The notes beneath the pieces were generated by a model. It saw only the letters and a list, made by a program, of their open reading frames with translations, was not told the origin of the DNA and did not search any database. Below, one piece after another: positions 1 to 8,531 of a stretch of DNA of 10,936 bases. Where the stretch lies: the NCBI GenBank assembly GCA_002428905.1, contig DIYD01000344.1, positions 1 to 10,936 of the forward strand, read 5' to 3'. The stretch's first letter is position 1. Each line of letters begins with the position of its first letter. This DNA is from Bacteroidetes bacterium UBA6063. Its GTDB lineage: Bacteria > Bacteroidota > Bacteroidia > NS11-12g > UBA9320. Made by a program: the position numbers and the translations under genes.

Positions 1-1
1 G

Positions 2-730
2 CGAGGTATTACTTGTGTGAACGCACCGGAGGCGAATTGCGATGCAGTGGGAGAACAGGCTATTGGAATGTTACTTGCCCTGGCGCATAATATCGTCAAA
101 GGGAATCGTGAGGTGGTGAACTCCGTTTGGGACAGAGCGGGCAACCGTGGTTTTGAAATCGGAAACAAAACCGTTGGCATAATCGGATATGGCCATACTG
201 GGAGTGCCGTTGCACGGAAACTATCAGGCTTTGGATGTACGATACTCGCTTACGATAAATACAAAGAAGGCTTTGAGAACGATTACGTGGAGGAAGTGGA
301 TTTGGATCGGATTCTTGAAGAATCGGATGTGATCACATTTCACGTACCCCTGACCTCAGAAACCAGGTTTTGGATTGACAGTAACCTGCTTTCAAAATTC
401 AAAAAACGAGTTGTTTTATTGAATCTGTCGCGAGGGAAAATTATGAAAACGGAAGACGTTGTTTCGGCGTTGGAATCAGGTGCGATTTCAGCCTTCGGGG
501 CGGATGTCCTTGAAAACGAAAATTTAGATAAAATGACAATTGGTGAAAGGCAATTGTTTGATCGGCTTAACGAAATGGACAATGTAGTATTGACGCCGCA
601 CGTAGGCGGATGGTCAATAGAATCTTACAGGAAGATTTCAAAAGTTTTGTCAGACAAAATTGCCCAGTGGTTACATACAACTGTGAACGAAGAAAACAGG
701 TCCGGACGAAATACGCATTTTGTCGGATAA
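2..730 (+). CDS. D-2-hydroxyacid dehydrogenase, phosphoglycerate dehydrogenase-like (5' end missing)
   Basis: This is the C-terminal part (242 codons) of an NAD-dependent D-2-hydroxyacid dehydrogenase. The frame is open to the left edge and the residues before the GTG at 17 (RGITC) already fit the family, so that GTG is not a real start; about 70-80 residues are probably missing. Numbered from the codon at 17, the Rossmann nucleotide-binding loop is GYGHTG at 57-62, with D80 at the end of the next strand suggesting NAD over NADP. The catalytic triad is visible: Arg139 in NLSRG, Glu168 five residues after the Asp of ADVLENE, and His195 in LTPHVGGWS. The sequence resembles the roughly 315-residue Bacteroidota proteins usually annotated as 3-phosphoglycerate dehydrogenase (first step of serine synthesis in the cytoplasm), but the substrate cannot be read from this fragment. 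It ends in a polar tail of about 17 residues beyond the last helix. It appears to be the last gene of its transcript. Confidence 0.93.
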   Translation, partial: RGITCVNAPEANCDAVGEQAIGMLLALAHNIVKGNREVVNSVWDRAGNRGFEIGNKTVGIIGYGHTGSAVARKLSGFGCTILAYDKYKEGFENDYVEEVDLDRILEESDVITFHVPLTSETRFWIDSNLLSKFKKRVVLLNLSRGKIMKTEDVVSALESGAISAFGADVLENENLDKMTIGERQLFDRLNEMDNVVLTPHVGGWSIESYRKISKVLSDKIAQWLHTTVNEENRSGRNTHFVG

Positions 731-742
731 ATTGTTTTTTTT
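701..742 (+). terminator. Putative Rho-independent terminator overlapping the end of the dehydrogenase gene
   Basis: TCCG (701-704) plus ACGAAAT (706-712) pairs with ATTTTGT (717-723) plus CGGA (724-727). This gives an 11-bp stem with one bulged G (705), one G-T wobble and a four-base loop ACGC. A run of eight T lies at 735-742. The stem is entirely within the last codons of the gene, just before its TAA. The T-run begins seven bases after the stem, further away than in a textbook terminator, which lowers confidence. Confidence 0.42.
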
Positions 743-771
743 GCACATTAATAGAAAGTTACCTAGCTTTC
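740..771 (+). promoter_or_regulatory. Putative Bacteroidota-type promoter for the three-gene operon
   Basis: TTTG at 740-743 is followed after 20 bases by TAGCTTTC at 764-771. The Bacteroidota primary sigma factor consensus is TTTG, about 19-21 bases, then TAnnTTTG, so the -33 box is perfect and the -7 box misses only the last G. A start of transcription near 777-780 would leave a leader of about 35 bases before the ATG at 814. No similar element is seen in the 24- and 35-base gaps further down the operon, so this is the best candidate for driving all three genes. Confidence 0.5.
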
Positions 772-813
772 GCCGATTATAAGTAATTGTATAAAAAGTA
801 TAAAAGAATCAAT

Positions 814-3800
814 ATGATTAAAAATCTCTACCTCATGGTTGTCCTGATTTTTGCCAGTACGGTCGCCTTTGGGCAGGCCAATTTTGGTGAAATCAGGGGA
901 AAAGTTATTGATAAGAGTACCAAGAAAGCCCTCGACTATGCCGAAATCGTTGTAAGAAAAGAAGGCATCGGTAAAGGTGGTGGACTTTCAGATGAAAATG
1001 GTAACTATACCATTAAGCCACTTGAGCCAGGTGAGTATACTGTAGAAGTATCCTACGTGGGTTACAATACCAACCAGGTTGGTGGTGTGGTTGTAACAGG
1101 TAACAACATCACTTACCTAAACATCGAGCTCTCACCTGCAGCTGGCGGGGAGAAGCTTAAAACGGTTACAGTTACACGATACAAAACGAATCTTGTAGAG
1201 CCTGATAAGAACCAGAAGTCTTTTAGTGACAAGGATCTTGTAAAAATGGCGGTACGATCTCCAGGAGCCCTGGCTGCTACTTCTTCTGCAGCAAATACCA
1301 CAGCAAGTGGAGGGGTGAGTTTCCTGGGTCAACGTACAGATGCAACACGGGTATTTATTGATGGTGTACCCGTTATTGGTAGCTCATCGTTACCTCAGGG
1401 TGCACAAAGCCAGGTTGACATTATCCAATCGGGTGTACCTGCACAGTATGGTGACTTTACAGGTGGTGCGATCAACATTACAACCAAAGGACCTTCTCGT
1501 TACTTCAGAAAGTCTTTTGAGGTGATCAGTTCTTCGATGTTCGATCCTTACCATTACAATTACGCACAAGGATTTATGTCGGGCCCACTTTGGATTAAAA
1601 ACAAAGGAGGAGGAGATAAAGAATACGTTGCTCTTGGTTTCCAGTTATCTGGAGACTTCAACTACGCCAAAGACCCATCTCCATTATATGGTGGAGTTTA
1701 TGTAGTGAAAGACGACGTACTGGAGAATATCGAGCAGAACCCATTAACTGCCAATCCACAAGGTAGTGGTTTCGTTCCTACATCTTCATTCCTGACTATG
1801 GATGACCTGTTACTTGAGAAAGCACGTAGAAACGTGGATTATCAACGCGGTTCATTACAGGCTAAATTAGAATTCCAGCCAAACAAGCATACAACAATTA
1901 CTTTCTTTGGTAGTGGTAACTATGCCAATTCAAATTCTTTCAGCAGAGCGCAATACCTGTTGAACTACAAAAACAATGCAGAGAGCATTAATCAAACGTA
2001 CCGTACCTACCTGAAATTTACACAGCGATTGAGAAGCGGAAATGCAGACGACAAAGACAGCGATTCGAAGCCGCTTGTAACTGACGCCTTCTATACCGTT
2101 CGTGTGGATTATCAAACGTCGCTGTCAAGCACGAAGCATGCGATTCATGGTGACAACATTTTCGACTACGGATATGTAGGTAAATTCGATCACTACCGAA
2201 CACCTTTCTACCGTTTTAATGATGGTGAAAAACAGTTTATAGATCAAAATGGCGATACAGTAACCCGAAGAGGTTTCTTCGAGTTAGCCGGTTATACCGA
2301 TACATTATTGACGTTCGAAGCTTCTGACTTAAACCCTGAAAGAGCACGTTACACTACTAACTTCTTCGATAATGCAGAAGCACTTGACCAACGCGTTTTT
2401 TCAGATGGTCAGGTATTCCAGGGACTTGGGGTGATCAATGGTTTCTCCTTACAGAATACGTACTCGTTATTCCTAAACCCAGGAACAAACGCTTCTGGTT
2501 TCTCAAAAAGTCAAAACGAGCGATTCAGTGCTTACGCCATGGGTGAGGCCAGCTTGAACTTCAAGAACAAACACGATTTACAGTTCGGTATTACATATGA
2601 GCAGAACTTATCCAGTGCATACTCATTAAATGCAAACGGACTTTGGACGTTGATGCCACAATTGGCAAATTCACATGTATTGGAATTGGATAACTTCGAA
2701 ACAGGTGACTACACTGTAGGAGGTATTCATATGTACGACGAGAATGGCCGATTCCTGGACACGGTTACGTACAACATCTTTGTAGACAAAGAAGCTCAAA
2801 AGACATTTGATAAGAACTTAAGAGCCAAGTTAATGGCAGAAGGAAGAACAGACGTTCACGGTAATCCAATTACGGAGACGTCGTTCATCGATGTGAACTC
2901 ACTGTCTCCAAACGACCTATCTATCGATATGTTTAGTGCCGATGACCTTTGGAATAATGGTAACAGCTATGTTTCATACTACGGTTATGATCACTTGGGA
3001 AACAGAGACCGCGTTCGACCAAGTTTAGCACAGTTCTTATATGACCGGGAAAACCGTAGCGTCGGATCATTTGCTCCGGTATATAGTGCGGCATGGTTAC
3101 AAGACAAGTTTGCATTTAAAGACCTGATCTTCCGCTTGGGAGTTCGTGTTGAACGCTACGATGCAAACCAGTTTGTACTGGATGACCCGTATTCGTTATA
3201 TCCTGTTAAGACTGCAGGAGAAGTAACAGAATTACAAGGTAGAGAAATCGCTCACCCAGAAAGTATTGGAGAAGATTACGCCGTATATGTAAACAACTCA
3301 GAAACCCCATCAGAGATCTTAGGTTATCGTAAAGACAATACCTGGTACGATGCAGATGGTATTGAGATTTCTACTCCGGACTTAATTGCGAACGAGACAG
3401 GTGGACAGGTTCAACCTATGTTGCAAGATGGATTGAATCAGGAAATTGTACGTGAGTCTTTCCGTGATTACGATCCTCAGGTGAATGTTTTACCACGTGT
3501 GTGGTTCTCTTTCCCAATCAACTCTGAAGCTCAGTTCTTTGCGAACTATGACGTAATGGCTCAGCGACCACGAGCAAACTTTGCTCCGATCAATCAGTAT
3601 TACTTCCTTGAAGCTTCTCAGTCTAGAACGATTGCGAATGCTGATATGAAGCCGCGTATTCGTACCAACTACGAGTTAGGTTTCAAACAAAAGCTTTCCG
3701 ATAACTCTGCGTTGAGTTTGATCGCTCAATACGCTGAAACAAGAAACGACTTCGGTTTGATTCGTGTATACCAGGCTTATCCTGTAACTTATAATACGTA

Positions 3801-4554
3801 CGCAAACATCGACTTCTCAACAACTAAATCTTTCCGTGCGGAATACGAGTTAAGAGGAGAAGGAAGAGTATCTCTTTCTGCCAACTACGCGTTATTGTTT
3901 GCTGATGGTACAGGTAGTAACATCAACTCTCAATCGGCGTTGATTGCGGCTAACCAGCCTAACTTACGTTCATTGTATCCGCTAGACGTGGATATCAGAC
4001 ATAAAATTGTAGGTATCTTAGATTACCGTTTCAAGGGTAAAAACGACTATACTGGTCCGATTTGGTTCGGTAAGAAAGTATTTGCCAATACAGGTGCTAA
4101 CTTCTTGATTACAGCGAAGTCGGGAGCTCCTTACTCGAAGCAAGGTATCGCAATTTCATCAGCGCAGTCTGACTTAGGACGTGTACAACGTTCATTCCTT
4201 GATGGTAACCCATTCGGTAGCCGTTTGCCATGGCAATTCAAGGTTGACGTAAACGCATCTAAGACCTTTATCATTAAGAAGAAAAACCAAAAACAATATC
4301 GCCCTTCTACGAAGCAGATGACCGTATTCTTATGGGTACAAAATGCATTGAACAACAGAATCATCGACGCAGTATATGGTTATACTGGTTTACCAAACGA
4401 TGATGGTTACTTAAACTCTCCTCAAGGTCAACAGTACATTCAGGAGCAAATTAACCAGCAGTCGTTCATGGATCTGTACAATGTGAAGATGAATAACCCG
4501 GCGAATTTTGCCCTACCTCGACTTGCCAGACTAGGATTTAGAATGAACTTCTAA
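814..4554 (+). CDS. Oar-like TonB-dependent outer-membrane receptor with carboxypeptidase-regulatory-like domain
   Basis: This is a 1246-residue outer-membrane TonB-dependent receptor. I chose the ATG at 814 over the in-frame TTG at 787 because it gives a clean signal peptide (MIKN, hydrophobic core, cleavage after AFG at about residue 20). A carboxypeptidase-regulatory-like beta-sandwich follows at about 25-105 (GEIRGKVIDK, then ENGNYTI, GEYTVEVSYVGY). A possible TonB-box/plug start is KTVTVTR near 116-122, and the plug runs to about 230 (FIDGVPV near 182, GGAINITTKGP at 217-228). The rest is a long barrel ending RLGFRMNF, an aromatic C-terminus typical of outer-membrane barrels. SMFD-type and IDMFSADDL (about 703-713) segments resemble a Bacteroidota subfamily that I recognise only as unnamed receptors. 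The barrel is larger than in most receptors, so long extracellular loops are likely. No SusC-type partner lipoprotein lies nearby. It opens the three-gene operon; two stops in a row (TAA TAG) close it. The ligand is unknown. Confidence 0.93.
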   Translation: MIKNLYLMVVLIFASTVAFGQANFGEIRGKVIDKSTKKALDYAEIVVRKEGIGKGGGLSDENGNYTIKPLEPGEYTVEVSYVGYNTNQVGGVVVTGNNITYLNIELSPAAGGEKLKTVTVTRYKTNLVEPDKNQKSFSDKDLVKMAVRSPGALAATSSAANTTASGGVSFLGQRTDATRVFIDGVPVIGSSSLPQGAQSQVDIIQSGVPAQYGDFTGGAINITTKGPSRYFRKSFEVISSSMFDPYHYNYAQGFMSGPLWIKNKGGGDKEYVALGFQLSGDFNYAKDPSPLYGGVYVVKDDVLENIEQNPLTANPQGSGFVPTSSFLTMDDLLLEKARRNVDYQRGSLQAKLEFQPNKHTTITFFGSGNYANSNSFSRAQYLLNYKNNAESINQTYRTYLKFTQRLRSGNADDKDSDSKPLVTDAFYTVRVDYQTSLSSTKHAIHGDNIFDYGYVGKFDHYRTPFYRFNDGEKQFIDQNGDTVTRRGFFELAGYTDTLLTFEASDLNPERARYTTNFFDNAEALDQRVFSDGQVFQGLGVINGFSLQNTYSLFLNPGTNASGFSKSQNERFSAYAMGEASLNFKNKHDLQFGITYEQNLSSAYSLNANGLWTLMPQLANSHVLELDNFETGDYTVGGIHMYDENGRFLDTVTYNIFVDKEAQKTFDKNLRAKLMAEGRTDVHGNPITETSFIDVNSLSPNDLSIDMFSADDLWNNGNSYVSYYGYDHLGNRDRVRPSLAQFLYDRENRSVGSFAPVYSAAWLQDKFAFKDLIFRLGVRVERYDANQFVLDDPYSLYPVKTAGEVTELQGREIAHPESIGEDYAVYVNNSETPSEILGYRKDNTWYDADGIEISTPDLIANETGGQVQPMLQDGLNQEIVRESFRDYDPQVNVLPRVWFSFPINSEAQFFANYDVMAQRPRANFAPINQYYFLEASQSRTIANADMKPRIRTNYELGFKQKLSDNSALSLIAQYAETRNDFGLIRVYQAYPVTYNTYANIDFSTTKSFRAEYELRGEGRVSLSANYALLFADGTGSNINSQSALIAANQPNLRSLYPLDVDIRHKIVGILDYRFKGKNDYTGPIWFGKKVFANTGANFLITAKSGAPYSKQGIAISSAQSDLGRVQRSFLDGNPFGSRLPWQFKVDVNASKTFIIKKKNQKQYRPSTKQMTVFLWVQNALNNRIIDAVYGYTGLPNDDGYLNSPQGQQYIQEQINQQSFMDLYNVKMNNPANFALPRLARLGFRMNF

Positions 4555-4578
4555 TAGAATTTGAAAAAGAGTAAAGAT

Positions 4579-7500
4579 ATGATTACGAGAATAAAGATAG
4601 GATTAGTTGCTATGGCATTGATGGCTGGTTTAACATCAACTGCCAAAGAGAACGGAAATGGTCAAAGTCACCCAACCGATAAATCAAGAGCGGGTGAACA
4701 ACAGATCAAGAATAGACTTATGAAATTCGCTTCGGATTGTGAGCCAGCTTCAGCACAAGCCGATTTGGATATCAACAACGTACGTACACGTATCCTGAAT
4801 GGCGGTGATATGTGGTGGGACTTGAGTAACGCGCGTTACGAGGTACCAAAACTACAGGACCTGAACGCCGTTCGTAAGAACTCCATGTTCGCGGGAGCCA
4901 TCTGGATTGGCGGTGAGGATGAAGGTGTATTAAAACTTGCGGCCATGACGTATCGTCAAGGTGGTTCAGACTTCTGGCCTGGTCCGTTAGACAAGATTAC
5001 AGGTACTACTAACAGTGCACGTTGTGAGGCGTACGATGAGATTTACAAAGTGTCACGTGAGGAAATCGAAGAGCACCGGTCAGCCTGGGAAGATGGTACG
5101 TTAGTATCGCTTTCTGAGGGAATAAAAAACTGGCCAGGTAACGGCCGTGGTGCCAATGAGCCTGACATCCTGGCTCCTTTCTTCGATGAAGATAGTAATG
5201 GTATTTATGAGCCATTTAATGGGGATTACCCGGTGTTACAAACCGAATGTCGTGGGAACGATGTAGCACGTGAAGACAACGCTCCAGAAGACCAACCAGA
5301 CCAAATGTTGTGGTTCGTTTACAACGACCGTGGTAATATCCACTCCGAAACTCAAGGTCAGGCACAAGGTCTGGAATTACAGACAACGGCATTTGCTTAC
5401 GCAACAAATGACGAGATCAACAACATGACGTTCTATACCACGCGAATCATTAACCGTGGTGCGAACTTGAGCAATACATACTTCGGTCAATGGGTGGATC
5501 CGGATTTGGGTAACTACTCCGACGACTATGTGGGGTGTGATGTTGATTTAAGTTTAGGCTTCTGTTACAATGGAGACGATAACGATGAAGGTATTTTAGG
5601 ATATGGATTGAACCCACCATCTATTGGGGTGGATTTCTTTGAAGGACCAAAGAAAGATACCGTAATCGATGGGAAAGACACGCTGTTTGAATTAGGGATG
5701 TCAAAATTCGTTTACTACGATAATGATTTCACCAACTTTGGTAACCCTCAAACACCGATTCACTATTACAACTACTTGCGTGGTTTATGGAGAAACGGTG
5801 ACTGTTTAACACGTGACGAGCAAAACGGACGTACTGGAAGTAACTGTACAGATTACATCTTCCCAGGTACTACAGATCCAAAGACTGAAACGGACTGGAC
5901 AGAGAAAACAGCCGGTAACACACCAGCTGACAGACGTTTCTTACAGACATCTGGTCCATTTACCCTTAAACAAGGTGCAGTAAATAAAATTACGGTAGGT
6001 GTTGTTTGGGCAAAGGCGAGTTCAGGTGGAGCTACAGGTTCGTTAGACTTGTTGAAAGCAAGTAGCCGAAAAGCACAGGAATTATTCGACAACTGTTTCG
6101 ATATCCTTGACGGTCCTGATGCACCTCCAACAAAGGTTCAGGAGTTGAGCAACGAGTTGGTGTTCATGTTTAACGATACAAAACGAATTGAAGAATATAG
6201 CGAGGTTACCATTACAGATGGTCAGCCGGTTACATACTATTTCCAGGGATACAGAATTTATCAATTGAAGAATGCTTCCGTGAACACGGGTGACCTTGAC
6301 GATATTGATAAGGCACGTGAAATCTTTAGTTGTGATCTTCAAGACAGTATTACCCGATTGGTGAACAAGCCATTCGATGAAGAACTTGGTGAGCCACTTC
6401 CGAAGTTAATGATTGAAGGGCCAAATACCGGATTGGTGCACTCAGTATCAATTACCGAAGATGCATTTGCTACTGGTAGTAACAAAACGTTGGTTAACCA
6501 TAAGCCTTACTACTACATGGTAGTATCTTATGGAGCATTGCCAGGTCACCGCGACCTTGAATATCTTGCAGGTCGTCGTATCGAGCAGTTTAGTGCTATT
6601 CCACATCAGTCGGCTCCAAGACTTGGTGGTGTTAAGTTAAACTCAGATTATGGAGACGGTCCTAAATTGGTTCGTTTGGAAGGCCGTGGTAACGGTGGTA
6701 TCGATCTTGAGTTGACGGAAGAGAGTATTGAAACGATCTTAGCGAATGGTAAGATGGATAATCCGGAATATGAAATCGGAATGGGCCCAGTGAACATTAA
6801 AGTGGTAGATCCATTGAAAGTTCCACAGGGCGATTTCGAGTTAATCATGTTGGAAGACTTATCGCAAACTACAGGCTTAGAACGATTAAGCGGGTTGAAT
6901 GCAGAGGCTACGAACTGGATACTTGTTAACACCACAACCAATGATACAATCTACTCAGACTATACAATCGATTACGAAAACGAGCAGTTGATTACTTCAG
7001 AAAGTACGGAAAACGATTTACTTGACTGGGGATTGTCTGTTACCTTAAAACAAGTTGTTGGTCCGGGTCATGGAGAAGAAGATGAAACTAACGGATTTAT
7101 TTCTTGGGATGTAACCTGGGAAGACAACAGTAAGACCTGGTTAACAGCGATTCCGGATATTGATGGCCGTAGTTTCTACAACTGGATTCGTTCGGGTCGT
7201 GAAGGATCGAACCAGTCTACACCAGATTACTCGATTCACGATTACAGAGATGAAAACAACCGTCCGTTAGACCAATTCGAAGTATACGAGAAGATTTGGG
7301 ATGGTCGTATTGCACCATACCGTTTGGTATCGAAGAATATTCCTTCTACAGCAACTCCTCAACCGGACTTACCTTACAATGGTGTTCAGGGTGTTGCATA
7401 TCAGGGTACTCAACCACCATCGCACTGGTTTAACCTGGACAACCTGAGTAGTATCGATCTGGTACTTACTCCGGATGAGTGGAAGTGGTCTCAGTGTTTG

Positions 7501-8496
7501 GTTCTTGAATTAGGTGAAGAGCCAAATCTAAACCAGGGTGGTGCCGATAAGTTTGAAGTTCGTAAACACAACTCATTGAATATCGACGGTAGTGAGAATC
7601 CAAACGAACAAGGTAGATCATGGTTCCCGGGTTATGCGATTAACGTTGAAACCGGTGAGCGTTTGAACATTATTTTGGGAGAGGACTCTTACCAGGGTAC
7701 AAACAACGGTCGTGACTTAAAGTGGAATCCAACCGATGATGGAGGTTTGTTCAGTACATCCGGTTATGCTGCATTTGGTGGTAGACACTACATCTACATC
7801 ATGGATACAGACAGTAGCCATTTACGTGCACTTTACCCTCATGCAGATCAGTACGATGGATGTAAGAACTTCATGGATCAGTTAAAAGCTCCAAATTCAG
7901 ATGAGTACATGACTGGTTCTACGTATTACACCGAGTTAAACCAACGTGTACTTTACCATGCAATGTGGGTGATGCCAGCTTACCTGGCAAGTGGATACGA
8001 AATGGACTACAACGAAAACGGAATGCCAGTTCCTCCAACTGAGGTGAAATTCAGAATTCGAGTGAGTAAACCTTATCAGTACTTCGTGACTAACGAAACG
8101 AAGAACGCGTACAATCCACGTTACCAATTCAACACAAATGCAATTTTTGCCGAACGCAATATCGAATTCGGTAAGCAAGCATTGGAGACGATCAAGTTGG
8201 TTCCTAACCCGTATTTCGCGTACTCTGAGTACGAGAACAACCCGGTTGAGAACCGAGTTAAGATCACGAACTTACCAGAAACGTGTAAGATCTCAATCTA
8301 CACTATCGATGGTAGTTTGGTGCGTCGAATTATCAAAGATGACCTTTCTACAGAAGTTATCTGGGATTTAAAGAACAATGCCAAGGTACCTATTGCCAGT
8401 GGTAACTATTTGATTCACGTCGATGCCGGAGAGCTCGGGGAGAAAGTAGTGAAATGGATGGGTATCATGCGAGAACTTGACCTTGACTCATTCTAG
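4579..8496 (+). CDS. Large secreted surface protein of unknown function with T9SS/FlgD-like C-terminal domain
   Basis: This is a 1305-residue exported protein without a named function. The ATG at 4579 is preferred over the TTG at 4561; both give a signal peptide (ITRIKIGLVAMALMAGLTSTA), and there is no lipobox cysteine. An N-terminal region (about 60-345) is rich in invariant-looking aromatic motifs: GGDMWWDL (75-82), MFAGAIWIGG (103-112), DFWPGPLD (131-138), then DQMLWFVYNDRGN (from about 241) and FGQWVDPDLGNYSDDYVGCD (about 302-321). DEDSNGIYE (203-211) looks like a calcium-binding loop. Around 555 (FQGYRIYQ) and 642 (KPYYYMVVSYGA) it resembles fibronectin-III-like modules. The C-terminus (about 1205-1305) begins NPYF, has KISIYTIDGSLVRR and ASGNYLIHVDAG, and ends KWMGIMRELDLDSF; this is a FlgD/T9SS-type sorting domain but not the common type A sequence. 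The gene starts 24 bases after the receptor and precedes a PorV-like gene, which fits T9SS export to the cell surface. Binding, structural or enzymatic roles are all open; I see no catalytic motif. Confidence 0.88.
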   Translation: MITRIKIGLVAMALMAGLTSTAKENGNGQSHPTDKSRAGEQQIKNRLMKFASDCEPASAQADLDINNVRTRILNGGDMWWDLSNARYEVPKLQDLNAVRKNSMFAGAIWIGGEDEGVLKLAAMTYRQGGSDFWPGPLDKITGTTNSARCEAYDEIYKVSREEIEEHRSAWEDGTLVSLSEGIKNWPGNGRGANEPDILAPFFDEDSNGIYEPFNGDYPVLQTECRGNDVAREDNAPEDQPDQMLWFVYNDRGNIHSETQGQAQGLELQTTAFAYATNDEINNMTFYTTRIINRGANLSNTYFGQWVDPDLGNYSDDYVGCDVDLSLGFCYNGDDNDEGILGYGLNPPSIGVDFFEGPKKDTVIDGKDTLFELGMSKFVYYDNDFTNFGNPQTPIHYYNYLRGLWRNGDCLTRDEQNGRTGSNCTDYIFPGTTDPKTETDWTEKTAGNTPADRRFLQTSGPFTLKQGAVNKITVGVVWAKASSGGATGSLDLLKASSRKAQELFDNCFDILDGPDAPPTKVQELSNELVFMFNDTKRIEEYSEVTITDGQPVTYYFQGYRIYQLKNASVNTGDLDDIDKAREIFSCDLQDSITRLVNKPFDEELGEPLPKLMIEGPNTGLVHSVSITEDAFATGSNKTLVNHKPYYYMVVSYGALPGHRDLEYLAGRRIEQFSAIPHQSAPRLGGVKLNSDYGDGPKLVRLEGRGNGGIDLELTEESIETILANGKMDNPEYEIGMGPVNIKVVDPLKVPQGDFELIMLEDLSQTTGLERLSGLNAEATNWILVNTTTNDTIYSDYTIDYENEQLITSESTENDLLDWGLSVTLKQVVGPGHGEEDETNGFISWDVTWEDNSKTWLTAIPDIDGRSFYNWIRSGREGSNQSTPDYSIHDYRDENNRPLDQFEVYEKIWDGRIAPYRLVSKNIPSTATPQPDLPYNGVQGVAYQGTQPPSHWFNLDNLSSIDLVLTPDEWKWSQCLVLELGEEPNLNQGGADKFEVRKHNSLNIDGSENPNEQGRSWFPGYAINVETGERLNIILGEDSYQGTNNGRDLKWNPTDDGGLFSTSGYAAFGGRHYIYIMDTDSSHLRALYPHADQYDGCKNFMDQLKAPNSDEYMTGSTYYTELNQRVLYHAMWVMPAYLASGYEMDYNENGMPVPPTEVKFRIRVSKPYQYFVTNETKNAYNPRYQFNTNAIFAERNIEFGKQALETIKLVPNPYFAYSEYENNPVENRVKITNLPETCKISIYTIDGSLVRRIIKDDLSTEVIWDLKNNAKVPIASGNYLIHVDAGELGEKVVKWMGIMRELDLDSF

Positions 8497-8531
8497 AACT
8501 AAACGAAGGTTGAATTTTTAAAAGGAAAACA

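Noticed and set aside
787..813. Upstream TTG start adding nine residues to the TonB-dependent receptor
   Set aside because: It puts a basic extension before an already complete signal peptide starting at the ATG at 814, and begins close to the expected transcription start.
4561..4578. TTG start for the giant secreted protein
   Set aside because: The ATG at 4579 preserves the signal peptide and has an A/G-rich upstream stretch; the TTG adds only a lysine-rich hexapeptide. The choice does not affect the mature protein.
814..4578. SusC/SusD-type nutrient uptake pair
   Set aside because: The second gene's product lacks a lipobox cysteine and SusD-like features and is more than twice the usual SusD length; the receptor lacks recognisable SusC-specific motifs.
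6648..6941. 97-codon open frame on the minus strand inside the giant protein gene
   Set aside because: It lies fully antisense to a well-supported gene and its composition shows no protein-like motif; the other short frames within 814-9611 were discarded for the same reason.
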